Below, piece after piece: positions 1 to 9,374 of a stretch of 64,000 bases of DNA. The notes beneath the pieces were generated by a model, which saw only the letters and a list, made by a program, of their open reading frames with translations, had not been told where the DNA came from and ran no database searches. The stretch lies in assembly GCA_963729325.1 (NCBI GenBank), contig CAVSNS010000012.1, forward strand, positions 5,497 to 69,496, in the 5' to 3' direction. Source of the DNA: JABCYV01 sp963729325 (GTDB lineage Bacteria; Acidobacteriota; Terriglobia; Terriglobales; Acidobacteriaceae). How positions within the stretch are numbered: the first letter of the stretch is position 1; the number at the start of each line of letters is the position of its first letter. Made by a program: the position numbers and the translations under genes.

Positions 1-163
1 ATGTTTCTCCTTTGATGGTCTTTTCAAGCGTATATCCGACTGCGCCTATCGGTCCGGCGGATTCTAGTCCCCGATACCCGGCTGCCGCAACAATGAATCG
101 CGGGTCACAAATTTGGCACTAGGATGGAGTTTGGTGCCCCTCATTAACTGTCCCCGGTAGGCT
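1..163. other. Window edge, no gene recognised
   Basis: No open frame with a recognisable product lies here. It is the downstream flank of the minus-strand M3 peptidase gene. No clear terminator hairpin was seen. Confidence 0.4.
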
Positions 164-2342
164 CTATTTTGCCGGAGCCGATTCCTCGAGACCGCGGTGT
201 TTCAGCATCGCTTTCGTGTTGGGGGGCGCCCCGCGCCAAGACTCGTACATTTTGGCAAGGTCTTCGGTATTGCCGCGAGAGAGGACCATTTGGCGAAAGC
301 GATCGCCGTTGGCACGGGTGAGGCCGCCGTTTTCGACGAACCATTGGTAGGCATCGTCGGCGAGCATCTCGGTCCAGAGATAGGCGTAGTAGCTGGCGCT
401 GTAGCCGCCTCCCCAGATATGGCTGAAGTAGGTGGAGCGATAGCGGGGTGGTACGTAGCTGACGTTAAGGTGGGTCTTCTCGAGCGCTTGCTTCTCGAAC
501 TTGTCGGGGTTTTGGAGCGGCGCGGTGGGGGTGAGCAAATGCCATTGCATGTCGAGCTCAGCCGCGGCGAGGACTTCGGTCATGTCGTAGCCTTTGTTGA
601 AGGTCTCCGACTTCCTGATCTGCGCGGCGAGTTCCTCGGGCATGGGGGCGCCAGTTTTGTAGTGCTTCGCATAGTGGGTGAAGATCGAGGGATAGAGCGC
701 CCAGTGCTCGTTGAACTGCGAGGGAAATTCGACGAAGTCGCGAGCCGTTGCGGTACCGGCGAGCATCGGGTACTCGGCGTCGGAGAACATGCCATGCAGG
801 GCGTGTCCGAACTCGTGGAACATAGTAATGACGTCGGTGAAGCTGATCAGGGCAGGTTCGCCTTCGGCCGGCTTGGGCAGGTTGGCGACGTTGTAGACCA
901 CCGGTAGGTTCCCCAGCAGGTGTGACTGCTCGACGAAGTTGGACATCCAGGCTCCGCCGTTTTTGTTGTCACGTTTGAAGTAGTCGCAGTAGAAAAGTCG
1001 CGAGGTGCTTGCCGTTGGCGTCGAAGACCTCGAAGACCCGCACATCCGGATGGTAGACGGGGAGGTCGTGCCGCTCTTTGAAGGTGAGTCCGTAGAGCTG
1101 ATTGGCTGCGTAGAAGACTCCGTTCTGCAGCACATTGTCAATCTCGAAGTAGGGCTTCACCTGCGCATCGTCGAGGTTGTAACGAGCTTTGCGGACCTGC
1201 TCGGCGTAGAAGTTCCAGTCCCACGGCTCGAGCTGGAAGCCACCCTTTTGGGCGTCGATGACCGCCTGAATGTCTTGTGCTTCCCGCGCGGCCTTTGCGG
1301 TGGCAGCCGGGACGATGGCATCCATGAACTGCAGAGCGGCTTCGGGTGTTTTGGCCATTTGGTCTTCGAGCTTCCACGCGGCGAAGTTCGGATGGCCGAG
1401 AAGCTTTGCCTTTTGAGCGCGGAGCTGCGCGAGGCGGGCGATGGTGTCGCGGGCGTCGTTGGCGTCACCACGCTCGGTGCGGTTCCACGAATGCTCGAAA
1501 ATGGTTTGACGGGTGGCGCGTTCGCTGAGTAAAACCAGGTCGGGCTGCTGCGTGGTGTTCTGAAGCGGAATCACGAAGCCCTCGACCTGTCGGTTCTTGG
1601 CAGCCTGCGCGGCGGCCGCAATGCGGGCCTCGGGCAGGCCGGCGAGCGCCGCTTCGTCGGTGGTGACGTACGCTCCCGTCTTTGTAGCGGCGAGGACTTT
1701 GTTGGTGTAGGCGTCCGAGAGCGAAGACGCCTCTTCGTTGAGCTTCCTTAGTTCGGTCTTGTCAGCGTCAGACAGGTTAGCGCCCGCGTGTACGAACTTT
1801 TCGTAATAGCGCTCGACCAGGCGGAGAGACTCAGGGTCGAGCCTGCGTGACGCGCGTTGCTTGTAGATCACACTTATGCGCTCGAAGAGTTTTGTGTTGA
1901 GGTAGATGAAGTCCTCGTGGGCGGCGAGTTTAGGGGCCTCGATGGTTTTAGTTCTCTGGAGGGTCGGGTTGGTGTTTGCACCCGTGACCCCGTCGAATGC
2001 GGCCTTGACACGATCGAGCAATTGGCCGCTCTTTTCCATCGCGACGATGGTGTTGTCTAAGGTCGGTGCGTCGGGATTGTTGGCGATGATCTGGATTTCA
2101 GCCTGCTGCTGCGCCATGCCGGCCTCGATCGCTGGCTGAAAGTCTTCGTCCTTGATCTTGTCAAAAGGCGGCGCCTGAAACGGCAGCGTACTGGGCGCGT
2201 AGAAGGGATTGGAGGGGCCGAAGTCGTTGGTTGGGGCTAGTGCCGGGCTAGGGGAACTTTGCGCGATAGCTTCGGCGCCGATCAGGGTGCTCATGAATAA
2301 CAGCATAACTTGTGCGGTGTCGGGTCGACTAGAGATCTTCAT
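164..2342 (-). CDS. dcp: M3 family peptidyl-dipeptidase (Dcp/oligopeptidase), frameshifted
   Basis: Zinc metallopeptidase that removes dipeptides or degrades oligopeptides, probably periplasmic. The reconstructed protein is about 725 residues, the usual M3A length. I start it at the ATG at 2342 (MKISSRPDTAQ), which opens a signal peptide ending near EAIAQ; an AGAAGGA-like ribosome site lies about 10 bases upstream. The N-terminal frame ends at 969 and the C-terminal half continues in another frame. The zinc motif HEFGH (within ITMFHEFGHALHG) is intact in the second half. The switch falls near 998, where KHLA should run directly into LFYCDYFKRDNK; one extra base explains it. The following WMSNF and GYSASYYAYLW segments are typical of the family. 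A sequencing error is more likely than real decay, since both halves are well conserved. Confidence 0.85.
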
Positions 2343-2504
2343 GCTAAGAGGATTCCTTCTCGTTCTATCGTAAGTGCTGCATATGAAATACCCTACAGTA
2401 ACCTGGGAAGCTCCGCCATCCTGGGAAGAATTCCTAACCACGACCGCCTGAGAAATGGTGACGTGTAGGATAGCGTTCTCACCGAGTCCACAGGCGAGGG
2501 TCGC

Positions 2505-3772
2505 ATGTATTGCACACGGAATAAGGCCGCGGTCCTTACTATGCTCTTAGGCTCGGCAATTCTTCCGGCTTTCATTGGAACTATGGCTATTCGAAGGAGC
2601 CCTCAGAGGCATATTTGGCGTTGGTAGGAGCGACAGTCTACGTCAGCCCCACAGAACAGCCCATCCGCGACAGCGTGGTGCTCATCCGGGCCGGAAAGAT
2701 AGATGCAGTCGGTAGCAGAGCGCAGGTGCAAATACCTCGGTCCGCCCAAGTGCTCGACTGTTCGGGCCTGACGATTACGGCCGGTTTTTGGAACAGCCAT
2801 GTGCACTTCTTTGAGAGGAAGTGGGCGAACGCGGCGACCATCCCGGCCGCTGAACTCACCCGTCAGCTTCAGGAGATGCTTACACGCTATGGATTTACCA
2901 GCGTGTTCGACCTCGGATCGATGTGGGAGAACACGCATAAGCTTCACGATCGCGTCGAGTCTGGGGAAGTGACGGGTCCGAAAATTCGCTCAACCGGAGA
3001 GGCACTGATTCCTCCCGGCGCTCTTCCGTCGGAACAGGTGCTCAGTCTCATGGGGACGATGAAGTTCCCCGCTCCGGAAATAGCCGACGCGGCCCAAGCG
3101 GCTGCGGCGTCCAGAAAACTCCTGGATGAAGGCGTGGACGGAATAAAGCTGTTCGTCTCTTCACCGCGCAGTTCGTCGCTTCCGGAGAGTGCGATTGAAG
3201 CTGCGGTTAGCGAAGCCCACCGCTTGGGCAAACCTGTCTTCGTTCACCCCAATAGCGGCGCAGACGTGCTGGTTGCGGTTCGCAGCGGAGTTGACGTAAT
3301 CGCTCACACTACTCCCCATTCTGGCCCATGGGACGAAACAATCCTGGCGGCGATGAAGGAACGGAGGGTGGCGCTCACGCCAACGCTTACGCTGTGGAAA
3401 TATTATGCGCGTCATGATCGCATATCGGCCCAGGACTTGATCGTGAATACTGAACTCGGCCAGCTGCGAGCCTGGGTCGCCTCCGGGGGAACGGTTCTAT
3501 TTGGAACTGATCTTGGAGCTGTCGAATACGATCCCAGTGAGGAGTACGCCTTGATGGCCGAGGCGGGAATGAGATTTCCTCAGATTCTTGCTTCCCTGAC
3601 AACTGCGCCCGCCGAGCGATTTGGAGAGTCAAAGCAATTGGGACAAATCGCCGCAGGTCTGCAGGCAGATCTCGTCGTCCTGAAGGAAGACCCTGCCAAG
3701 AACATCAAAGCTCTAACCGCTGTAAAGTACACGCTGCGTGGCGGGAAAATTATCTATCGCGCAAGCGAGTGA
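2505..3772 (+). CDS. Imidazolonepropionase-like amidohydrolase, secreted
   Basis: Metal-dependent hydrolase of the amidohydrolase superfamily; the substrate cannot be told. The main frame runs from a possible TTG at 2615 (ALVGATVYVSP) to 3772. It shows the HxH metal motif (NSHVHFF), a VHPNSG strand, IAHTTPHSG and the late Asp motif LFGTDLGA, followed by the usual C-terminal beta-sandwich (QADLVVLKEDP). A start at 2505 is proposed because that frame encodes a good export signal (MYCTRNKAAVLTMLLGSAIL) that runs out at a stop just after 2615. The two frames would join if one base were added or lost between about 2575 and 2612. If that is wrong, the gene starts at 2615 without a signal. Divergent from the M3 peptidase. 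Confidence 0.75.
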
Positions 3773-3806
3773 TCGTGGCGCGGAGCTTCACCTTTCATAG
3801 CATGGT

Positions 3807-4100
3807 TTATTGGGCGACGTCTGATGCGCCGCCGGCGATTGACGGCACCAGCAGGACTTCGTCTCCGTCCTGGAAAGCATAAGTGCTCCCGCCCAGGAAG
3901 CGAATGTCTTCTTCATTGACATAGACGTTCAGGAACCTACGAATCTCGCCCTCTTCATCCCGCAGATGGGGCTTGAGCTCTGGAAATTTGCCGTCGAGCA
4001 CGGAGAACAGTTCTCCCAGATTAGTGGCCGAACACGTGATGCGGTCGGTGCCCGCGGTCAGGCGGCGCAGCGCGGTCGGAATCTGAACGGTGATTGTCAT
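3807..4100 (-). CDS. MoaD/ThiS-family ubiquitin-like sulfur carrier with tail after GG
   Basis: Small beta-grasp protein of 97 residues. The ATG at 4100 (MTITVQIPTALRRL) is chosen over longer frames because it matches the family start and sits one base after the stop of the upstream thrC-like gene, so the two are translationally coupled. Features seen: FLNVYVNEEDIRFL, FQDGDEVLLVPSIAGG. Family members end in a GG that is activated as thiocarboxylate. Here GG is followed by six more residues (ASDVAQ), so processing by a protease would be needed, as known for some ThiS-like carriers trimmed by JAMM proteases; none is visible here. With the SAM riboswitch upstream, a role as sulfur donor for homocysteine or cysteine synthesis is inferred, not shown. 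Confidence 0.85.
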   Translation of the reverse strand: MTITVQIPTALRRLTAGTDRITCSATNLGELFSVLDGKFPELKPHLRDEEGEIRRFLNVYVNEEDIRFLGGSTYAFQDGDEVLLVPSIAGGASDVAQ

Positions 4101-4101
4101 C

Positions 4102-5403
4102 TCAAGCCTCCACGGTTTCTGCAACGGAGATCTGGGGAACGTCCAGCGCTTTGTCGAGATATTTGTCGAATTCGGCAATCTTGGGCGGAATGGGCGCTTC
4201 CATTTCATACTTGCCCGCGAGCGCATCTGTGGTCTTCAAACCGTTGCCGGTGATGCACAGCACCGTAGTATCGTCGGACGCGATACGATCTTGCCGGTAG
4301 AGCTTGCGGGCGCAGCCGACAGTGACTCCGCCAGCAGTCTCAGTGAAAATGCCTTCGGTTTCCGCCAGAAGCTGAATGGACGCCACCAGTTCTGGATCGG
4401 AGACGTCCTCGGCCCAACCGCCAGTTTTGGTGATGGTCTTGATGGCATAGTGACCGTCAGCCGGATTGCCGATGGCGAGTGAGCGCGCCAGCGTTGCCGG
4501 CTTTTGTGGCTCGATTTCTGCGTTCCCCGTCTTTACTGCAGTAGAAATAGGAGAACAGCCAGTGGCCTGGGCGCCGAAGAACTTGACCGGCTTGGGCTCG
4601 ACCAGTCCGAGTTGAATCAATTCATCGAACGCTTTCTTGATCTTGGTGATTAGCGATCCGCCCGCCATCGGGACCACGATATTGTCGGGCAGGCGCCAGC
4701 CGAGTTGCTCGGCGATTTCGAAGCCAACCGTCTTCGAACCCTCAGCATAATAGGGACGCAAATTTACGTTGACGAATCCCCAATGGCGTTCATCAGCAAT
4801 TTGCGAGCACAGGCGATTGACCTGATCGTAACTGCCGGCGATGCGGACAAGCTTTGCGCCGAAGACTTGCGTCCCGATAATTTTGGCGGGCTCGAGGTCG
4901 GCGGGGATGAAGATCCAGGCATGAAATCCGTTACGAGCGGCTTGCGCCGCAACAGAATTGGCCAGGTTCCCGGTAGACGAGCAGGCGACGGTGTCGAAGC
5001 CGAAATTGCGCGCCTGGGCCAGCGCCACCGCGACCACACGGTCTTTGAAACTTAAAGTGGGCAGGCAGACGGCGTCATTCTTGATGTAAAGATTCTTCGT
5101 TCCCAGTCGCTGGGCAAGACGCGGCGCCTTGAGCAACGGTGTGAATCCCGCAGGCACAGTCGGCCGGAAATTTTCCGGCAAGGGCAATAGATCAGCGTAA
5201 CGCCACATGCTGGGCGGACCCTGCGCGATTCGCTCGCGAGTGAAACTGGTGCGGATAGCGTCGTAGTCGTAGGTAACCTCAAGGGGGGAGAAGCAGTCAT
5301 CGCAGATGGAGCGGGGTTGGTTTCCCCAGCTCTTGCCGCACTCGCGACATCGCAATTCATATTTCGGGATGACGCCCGTAGTAACGCCGGTGCTTGTGCT
5401 CAT
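4102..5403 (-). CDS. thrC: Threonine synthase-like PLP enzyme (thrC family)
   Basis: PLP-dependent fold-type II enzyme of 433 residues. An N-terminal zinc ribbon is visible (CRECGKSW then CDDCFSP), then the PLP lysine in LSFKDR, the phosphate-binding turn SSTGNLANSVAAQA and the glycine-rich VVPMAGGSL. By family it would convert O-phosphohomoserine to threonine. Context argues for caution. The gene is preceded by a SAM-I riboswitch and coupled to a MoaD-like sulfur carrier, an arrangement suggesting the enzyme may instead make homocysteine or cystathionine-type products from activated homoserine. The sequence alone cannot decide. The start at 5403 is the first ATG downstream of the leader. Confidence 0.88.
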   Translation of the reverse strand: MSTSTGVTTGVIPKYELRCRECGKSWGNQPRSICDDCFSPLEVTYDYDAIRTSFTRERIAQGPPSMWRYADLLPLPENFRPTVPAGFTPLLKAPRLAQRLGTKNLYIKNDAVCLPTLSFKDRVVAVALAQARNFGFDTVACSSTGNLANSVAAQAARNGFHAWIFIPADLEPAKIIGTQVFGAKLVRIAGSYDQVNRLCSQIADERHWGFVNVNLRPYYAEGSKTVGFEIAEQLGWRLPDNIVVPMAGGSLITKIKKAFDELIQLGLVEPKPVKFFGAQATGCSPISTAVKTGNAEIEPQKPATLARSLAIGNPADGHYAIKTITKTGGWAEDVSDPELVASIQLLAETEGIFTETAGGVTVGCARKLYRQDRIASDDTTVLCITGNGLKTTDALAGKYEMEAPIPPKIAEFDKYLDKALDVPQISVAETVEA

Positions 5404-5473
5404 GAGCTACTCGCTTTCTTCCTGCGAGCAGCCGCGGGACGAGCTGTCCGGAAATCGCCCTAAAATACGAAAT

Positions 5474-5508
5474 CCTCTTTGCCTCACGGAAAACCGGAGG
5501 AAAAGAGG
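5474..5508 (-). terminator. Hairpin between SAM aptamer and thrC (possible attenuator)
   Basis: On the minus strand CCTCTTT pairs with AAAGAGG around an inner CCTCCGG/CCGtGAGG helix with a TTTT loop, followed by ATTTCGTATTTT. It lies between the aptamer and the thrC start, where a transcription-termination expression platform would be. The U tract is imperfect. Confidence 0.5.
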
Positions 5509-5540
5509 AACGAGATGCTGGAAATTCGGCACCCCGAATC

Positions 5541-5649
5541 TCATGTTCCCCCTTTTGTAGGGCGAGAGTTGACACCGGGCGACCAGAAGATGACTTCTGA
5601 TCCGGTTGTCGTGGCTTCTCCGGGCTCGTCCCTCAGCCACTCTTCATGA
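5541..5649 (-). promoter_or_regulatory. SAM-I (S-box) riboswitch aptamer
   Basis: Read on the minus strand, all S-box landmarks are present in order. A closing P1 pairs TCATG with CATGA at the two ends. P2 is formed by GTGGCT/AGCCAC enclosing GAGGGACGAGCCC, and is followed by the conserved CGACAACCGG block. P3 pairs CAGAAG with CTTCTG. Next comes GGTGTCAACTC, then P4 (GCCCT/AGGGG) and AACATGAG. These match the known S-box layout block by block, for example GAGGGACnGGCCC...GCAACC in Bacillus yitJ. It lies about 140 bases upstream of the thrC-like gene and would switch that gene and moaD off when S-adenosylmethionine is plentiful. Confidence 0.85.
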
Positions 5650-5884
5650 AATCCAAGGTCTGCTCCGAAGAGCAAACTTGAAGAAAGAGTACAGGGCAGG
5701 GTGCGGGGACGTCAAGGGGGAGGCGTTGGAAAGAAGTGACTGAGTCGTGAAGGGTTCGCGCGCACCGGTAGGGCATCCACTCTCGTCACAACCGGACAGG
5801 CGCTGGACGATGGTAGAAAGAGGGAGGAGAACTAAGGACGCGGCGGGAGCTTTTGTCGATCCGCCCTTAACACCGAGAGACATT

Positions 5885-6544
5885 ATGACCAGAGCACTCA
5901 ACATAGGCACCACCATTTTTCTCACCTGTCTGACTTGTGTGGGCGCCTGGGCGGCATCCGAAGAGAACAAATGTGAAGATTCCTGTGGCAAGCGAACCGT
6001 GTGGGAAGAATTCAATGTCCTTGACCTCAAAGCGACTACGCCTGGTAAGCCTGGCTATGAGTCCTATCGAGGGCAGTTCGACAAGGAGTCCGTCGACATT
6101 CAAATCGACGTCGAGACTTCGGATGGAAGGAAGATTAGCAAAGGAAAGATTCTAATGATCGGTGGGCGCGCAATGGCCACTCAAGGGCCAGTGACCGAGC
6201 CAGGCTCTGAGATTGATGCGCTCGATGCCGCAGTTCTCCGACAGCAGCTCGTCACCCGTCTGCTCGGTGAGGCCCTACCCAATGGACCTGGAGAAGTCCG
6301 AGGAGTGCGCAAGGTTGACTTCAGCAAGGAGAAGACCGGCATCAAGTTTGCCACCCCAAGCGCACAGGGATTTATCGCGCCACCTTGGCGCGTAAGGGGG
6401 GACATCAAGATTGTTGCTCAGGATGTCATTGAGTACGAGTTGATGTTGACCTCAGGCACCAAAGGAAAGCCGCTCGACGAAGGCGGCGAATATGCCGCCA
6501 ATTTCACCGGTCGGTTGTCCAAGACTGCGACTGCACAAAATTGA
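5885..6544 (+). CDS. Hypothetical secreted protein
   Basis: Product not recognised. The ATG at 5885 is preferred over earlier in-frame codons because it opens a signal peptide (MTRALNIGTTIFLTCLTC, cleavage after GAWA). The mature part is about 195 residues, hydrophilic, with two nearby cysteines (KCEDSCGK) and a C-terminal stretch reading like a substrate-binding or adhesion domain, but no motif identifies it. The stop overlaps the ATG of the next gene (ATGA-type junction), so the two are co-translated. Confidence 0.6.
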   Translation: MTRALNIGTTIFLTCLTCVGAWAASEENKCEDSCGKRTVWEEFNVLDLKATTPGKPGYESYRGQFDKESVDIQIDVETSDGRKISKGKILMIGGRAMATQGPVTEPGSEIDALDAAVLRQQLVTRLLGEALPNGPGEVRGVRKVDFSKEKTGIKFATPSAQGFIAPPWRVRGDIKIVAQDVIEYELMLTSGTKGKPLDEGGEYAANFTGRLSKTATAQN

Positions 6545-6999
6545 TGACACAATGCCGCTCGACGAGTGGAGCGTGTTTTCGTCTCGGAGTTCAGACACGA
6601 AAAGAAGGCAATAGTACCGTGTATGATTACGGAGCCGCGCCGACCACCGTAACATATAGGACTGTTGCTGACGTCCGAAAGAAGATTGCCCGAGATGATT
6701 ACCCCGGCGAGCCAGATCCCTCCAAGAACTTCACAGGATTTTGGAAAGAGGATTGCAAGCAGGCCTTTGGGCTCCAGATCATGCCGTACGGCAAGGACGG
6801 GAAGTATTCAGTCATTTTCTGCGGCCTTGGGGGTTGCGGAACACAAGGTAAAGACGGGACCAATACGTTCATCACAAAGGACCACCACTACGAAGTTGTC
6901 AGTGAGAACGAAATCAAAATTAGCAATTCCAACGGTTGGGACACATATCACAAGTGTACGAAGGAAACCAACCCTATTCTGAAATATAAGGACCAGTAA
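6544..6999 (+). CDS. Hypothetical protein, coupled to upstream gene
   Basis: About 151 residues, function unknown. The start overlaps the stop of the preceding gene. The first ~25 residues are low quality, so a later start (GTG near 6619) or a frameshift is possible. The conserved-looking core carries FTGFWKEDCKQAFGLQI and VIFCGLGGCG, resembling small secreted or lipoprotein domains with paired cysteines. It ends 25 bases before the convergent ddl gene. Confidence 0.5.
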   Translation: MTQCRSTSGACFRLGVQTRKEGNSTVYDYGAAPTTVTYRTVADVRKKIARDDYPGEPDPSKNFTGFWKEDCKQAFGLQIMPYGKDGKYSVIFCGLGGCGTQGKDGTNTFITKDHHYEVVSENEIKISNSNGWDTYHKCTKETNPILKYKDQ

Positions 7000-7024
7000 G
7001 GGCGATGATCGATAATCCGCCGCA

Positions 7025-8233
7025 TCATCGGCTGTACTGATTCTTCTTCTTTCTCTCGTGCCGCTCCAGTCCCAACTGGATCAGCCGCTCAATCAGTTCG
7101 GAATACGGCAGCCCCGACGCCGCCCACAACTTGGGATACATGCTGATCGAGGTGAAGCCCGGCATGGTGTTGATTTCGTTCAAATAGATCTTTCTCGTCT
7201 TCGCATCCATCAGAAAATCCACTCGCGCCAGGCCGGAGCAGTCCACGGCTTTGAAGGCGCTGATAGCCAATTGCTGAACTTTCCTGGTTTCGGCTGTGCT
7301 GAGTTTGGCGGGGATGATCAGCTTGGAACCTTCATCAACATATTTGGCGGTGTAGTCGTAGAATTCTTTGCCGGGGACGATCTCTCCCGGAACCGAGGCT
7401 TCTGGCTTGTCGTTTCCGAGGACCGAGCATTCGATCTCGCGCGCCTTCTGCTTCTTCCCGCCGACACCTTGCTCGATAACGATCTTGCGGTCAAACTTGG
7501 CCGCTTCCTCGATAGCGGGCCCAAGCTCCTTGCGATCATGCGCCTTTGAAATTCCTACCGACGATCCCAGATTCGCCGGCTTCACGAACACTGGATATTT
7601 CAGCCTGCTTTCGACCAGCTTCTGGACTTTCTTCGAGTTCGCCTCCCACTCGCTGCGCAAAACTGTCACGTGCTTCACAATGGGCAAACCGGCGGCGCGG
7701 AACAGCGACTTCATGATGTCCTTGTCCATGCCGGCGGCTGAGCCCAGAACGCCTGCGCCCACGTACGGCAGATCGGCCAGTTCGAGCAGACCCTGGATGG
7801 TGCCGTCCTCGCCGAAAGTGCCGTGCAGCACGGGGAATATGATGTCCACATTGATGGCGCGATCGCTGGCGCGGCGGGTGAGAGCGGCATCCGTCTGAAA
7901 CGGCGCCAGCGCGCCGCCGGACTTCTGTGGTTCGGGAGGGACAACGACGGCCTCGCCCGCAGCCAGCACCGCCGCGCCGGGAGTTGCCTCAGGATCGCCC
8001 GCCCGTAGATGCGGTTGTGTGGAGCGGGCGCCCTCGCCCGCTGCCTTTCCCTGCAGCAGCCGTTCCGCGTCTCCGGCCGTGACCCATCGGCCTTCTTTAG
8101 TGATCCCGATGGGCACGACCTCAAATTTATCTTTGTCGATGGCGTTAAATACTGACGCAGCCGAGAGCAGTGACACTTCATGCTCTCCGCTGCGCCCGCC
8201 GAACAGGATGCCGACGCGCAGTTTCTTCATCAC
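7025..8233 (-). CDS. ddl: D-alanine--D-alanine ligase
   Basis: Cytoplasmic ATP-grasp ligase making D-Ala-D-Ala for peptidoglycan. Seen: N-terminal LFGGRSGEHEVSLLSA, FPVLHGTFGEDGTIQG, GMDKDIMK, VFVKPANLGSSVGISK and the catalytic C-terminal NEINTMPGFTSISMYPKLW. At 402 residues it is longer than usual. A low-complexity insert of about 55 residues lies between the N-terminal domain and VDIIFPVLHG, and its DNA contains a palindromic repeat also found upstream of asnS (see 8021-8042). The gene starts with two consecutive ATG codons (8233 or 8230). Confidence 0.95.
   Translation of the reverse strand: MMKKLRVGILFGGRSGEHEVSLLSAASVFNAIDKDKFEVVPIGITKEGRWVTAGDAERLLQGKAAGEGARSTQPHLRAGDPEATPGAAVLAAGEAVVVPPEPQKSGGALAPFQTDAALTRRASDRAINVDIIFPVLHGTFGEDGTIQGLLELADLPYVGAGVLGSAAGMDKDIMKSLFRAAGLPIVKHVTVLRSEWEANSKKVQKLVESRLKYPVFVKPANLGSSVGISKAHDRKELGPAIEEAAKFDRKIVIEQGVGGKKQKAREIECSVLGNDKPEASVPGEIVPGKEFYDYTAKYVDEGSKLIIPAKLSTAETRKVQQLAISAFKAVDCSGLARVDFLMDAKTRKIYLNEINTMPGFTSISMYPKLWAASGLPYSELIERLIQLGLERHERKKKNQYSR
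8021..8042. repeat. REP-like palindrome inside ddl
   Basis: AGCGGGCG and CGCCCGCT form a perfect 8-bp stem around CCCT. The 20-base block GGAGCGGGCGCCCTCGCCCG differs by one base from one arm of the hairpin at 12147-12200 (other strand), indicating a dispersed repeat family, here within coding sequence. Confidence 0.6.
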
Positions 8234-8293
8234 GATTCAGTGTGGACGGGGCGGCTAGGACGTCAATTGCAAGGGATGACGGTCTGGGTTCGC

Positions 8294-9208
8294 TTATCCG
8301 AACCACGATCGCACCGAGCGCTTAAGTCGTTCCCCCCACTGGCGGATCGCGACAGAAGCTGGCACGGGTGGCTGATCCTTGAGCGTCGTAACCTGGGTAA
8401 ATCCGGCGGGCAGTTCAAAGAGCGCAGGATCGAGAGGCTGTTCCGAGAGCTCTGTCACTTCGTTTTCGAAGGTTCCGGTGACCTCTTTGCTAGTGCCATC
8501 CGGCAGGACGGTGACATCTCGCGAGGTCGTTTTCAATTTCAACGGGAAGCCCATCGCGGTTGTGCCAGTCCTGCGCACGTCAATCTTGTCCTTGCAGACC
8601 AAACCCCCTGTGGAGAGTACCGCGATCGCTACTCCTGCGCGCGCCTTTGGGGTCGCCATGCACCCATTCTGTTCTTCGAGATCCGTATACCAGCCATCCG
8701 ATTCGGTCTCGCCACTCTGCCCGCACGCTCCTGGGCCCGCGACGCGCTTGTCGCGGCGAATGACGTGGCGAGCGGTCCGGCCGAAGATCTGCTTGCGTTC
8801 TCCGGTATCGATGGTCTCGACGTTGATGGTCAGCGTTCCACCCAATTCTTTAGTCGAGATGGGAATCGGCTTCGCGCCGCCCTTAGGTCGACCCTGGTCG
8901 TCCAGCTCGTGCAGGGTGTATTCGTGATCTTGAAGGTTTAGTTCCAGAACGCGGTGCATGTCGCATTGGAAGATCGTCGCCCGTGGCGGGCCGTAGGTGT
9001 AGTTGGCCGGCTCTCCCGGTTTCCCGGCCCATCCACCCTCGTTGCGCCCCTCGGTGCGCGAGCGTTGGCCTTGAATGTACCTGGTCACGGTGGAACGGTG
9101 ACCATTCGTCGGGGATCCTGAGGTCGAAACGATTTTCAGATCAGAAGCGAAAGCGGCGGCGGACAGCGCAACGGAAATAAGAACGATCGTCGAAAGTCGC
9201 AGCAACAT
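8294..9208 (-). CDS. Hypothetical secreted protein
   Basis: 304 residues with a clear signal peptide (MLLRLSTIVLISVALSAAAF, cleavage near AFA-SD). The mature part looks beta-rich and contains four cysteines (FQCDMHR, GACGQSG, NGCMATP, LVCKDK). It ends with a DPALFELPAGF motif often seen at the end of DUF4412-like periplasmic proteins. No enzymatic motif is evident and function is unknown. Confidence 0.7.
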   Translation of the reverse strand: MLLRLSTIVLISVALSAAAFASDLKIVSTSGSPTNGHRSTVTRYIQGQRSRTEGRNEGGWAGKPGEPANYTYGPPRATIFQCDMHRVLELNLQDHEYTLHELDDQGRPKGGAKPIPISTKELGGTLTINVETIDTGERKQIFGRTARHVIRRDKRVAGPGACGQSGETESDGWYTDLEEQNGCMATPKARAGVAIAVLSTGGLVCKDKIDVRRTGTTAMGFPLKLKTTSRDVTVLPDGTSKEVTGTFENEVTELSEQPLDPALFELPAGFTQVTTLKDQPPVPASVAIRQWGERLKRSVRSWFG

Positions 9209-9374
9209 AGTTGTTCTCCCCAGCGAACTTATTACTCAAGGACGCGGAGAACGCGGGACCTGCTTGCGGCGTCTGGCTAAGTTTAACTCGGACTTATCAC
9301 GGTCTCCAGAGATTTCAAACTGACAACTTCACAGCACAACGATCGGTGGCAGGCTCGCATGTCAAGGCCATCGC

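Noticed and set aside
197..907. Plus-strand frame of 236 codons
   Set aside because: Antisense shadow of the M3 peptidase zinc domain.
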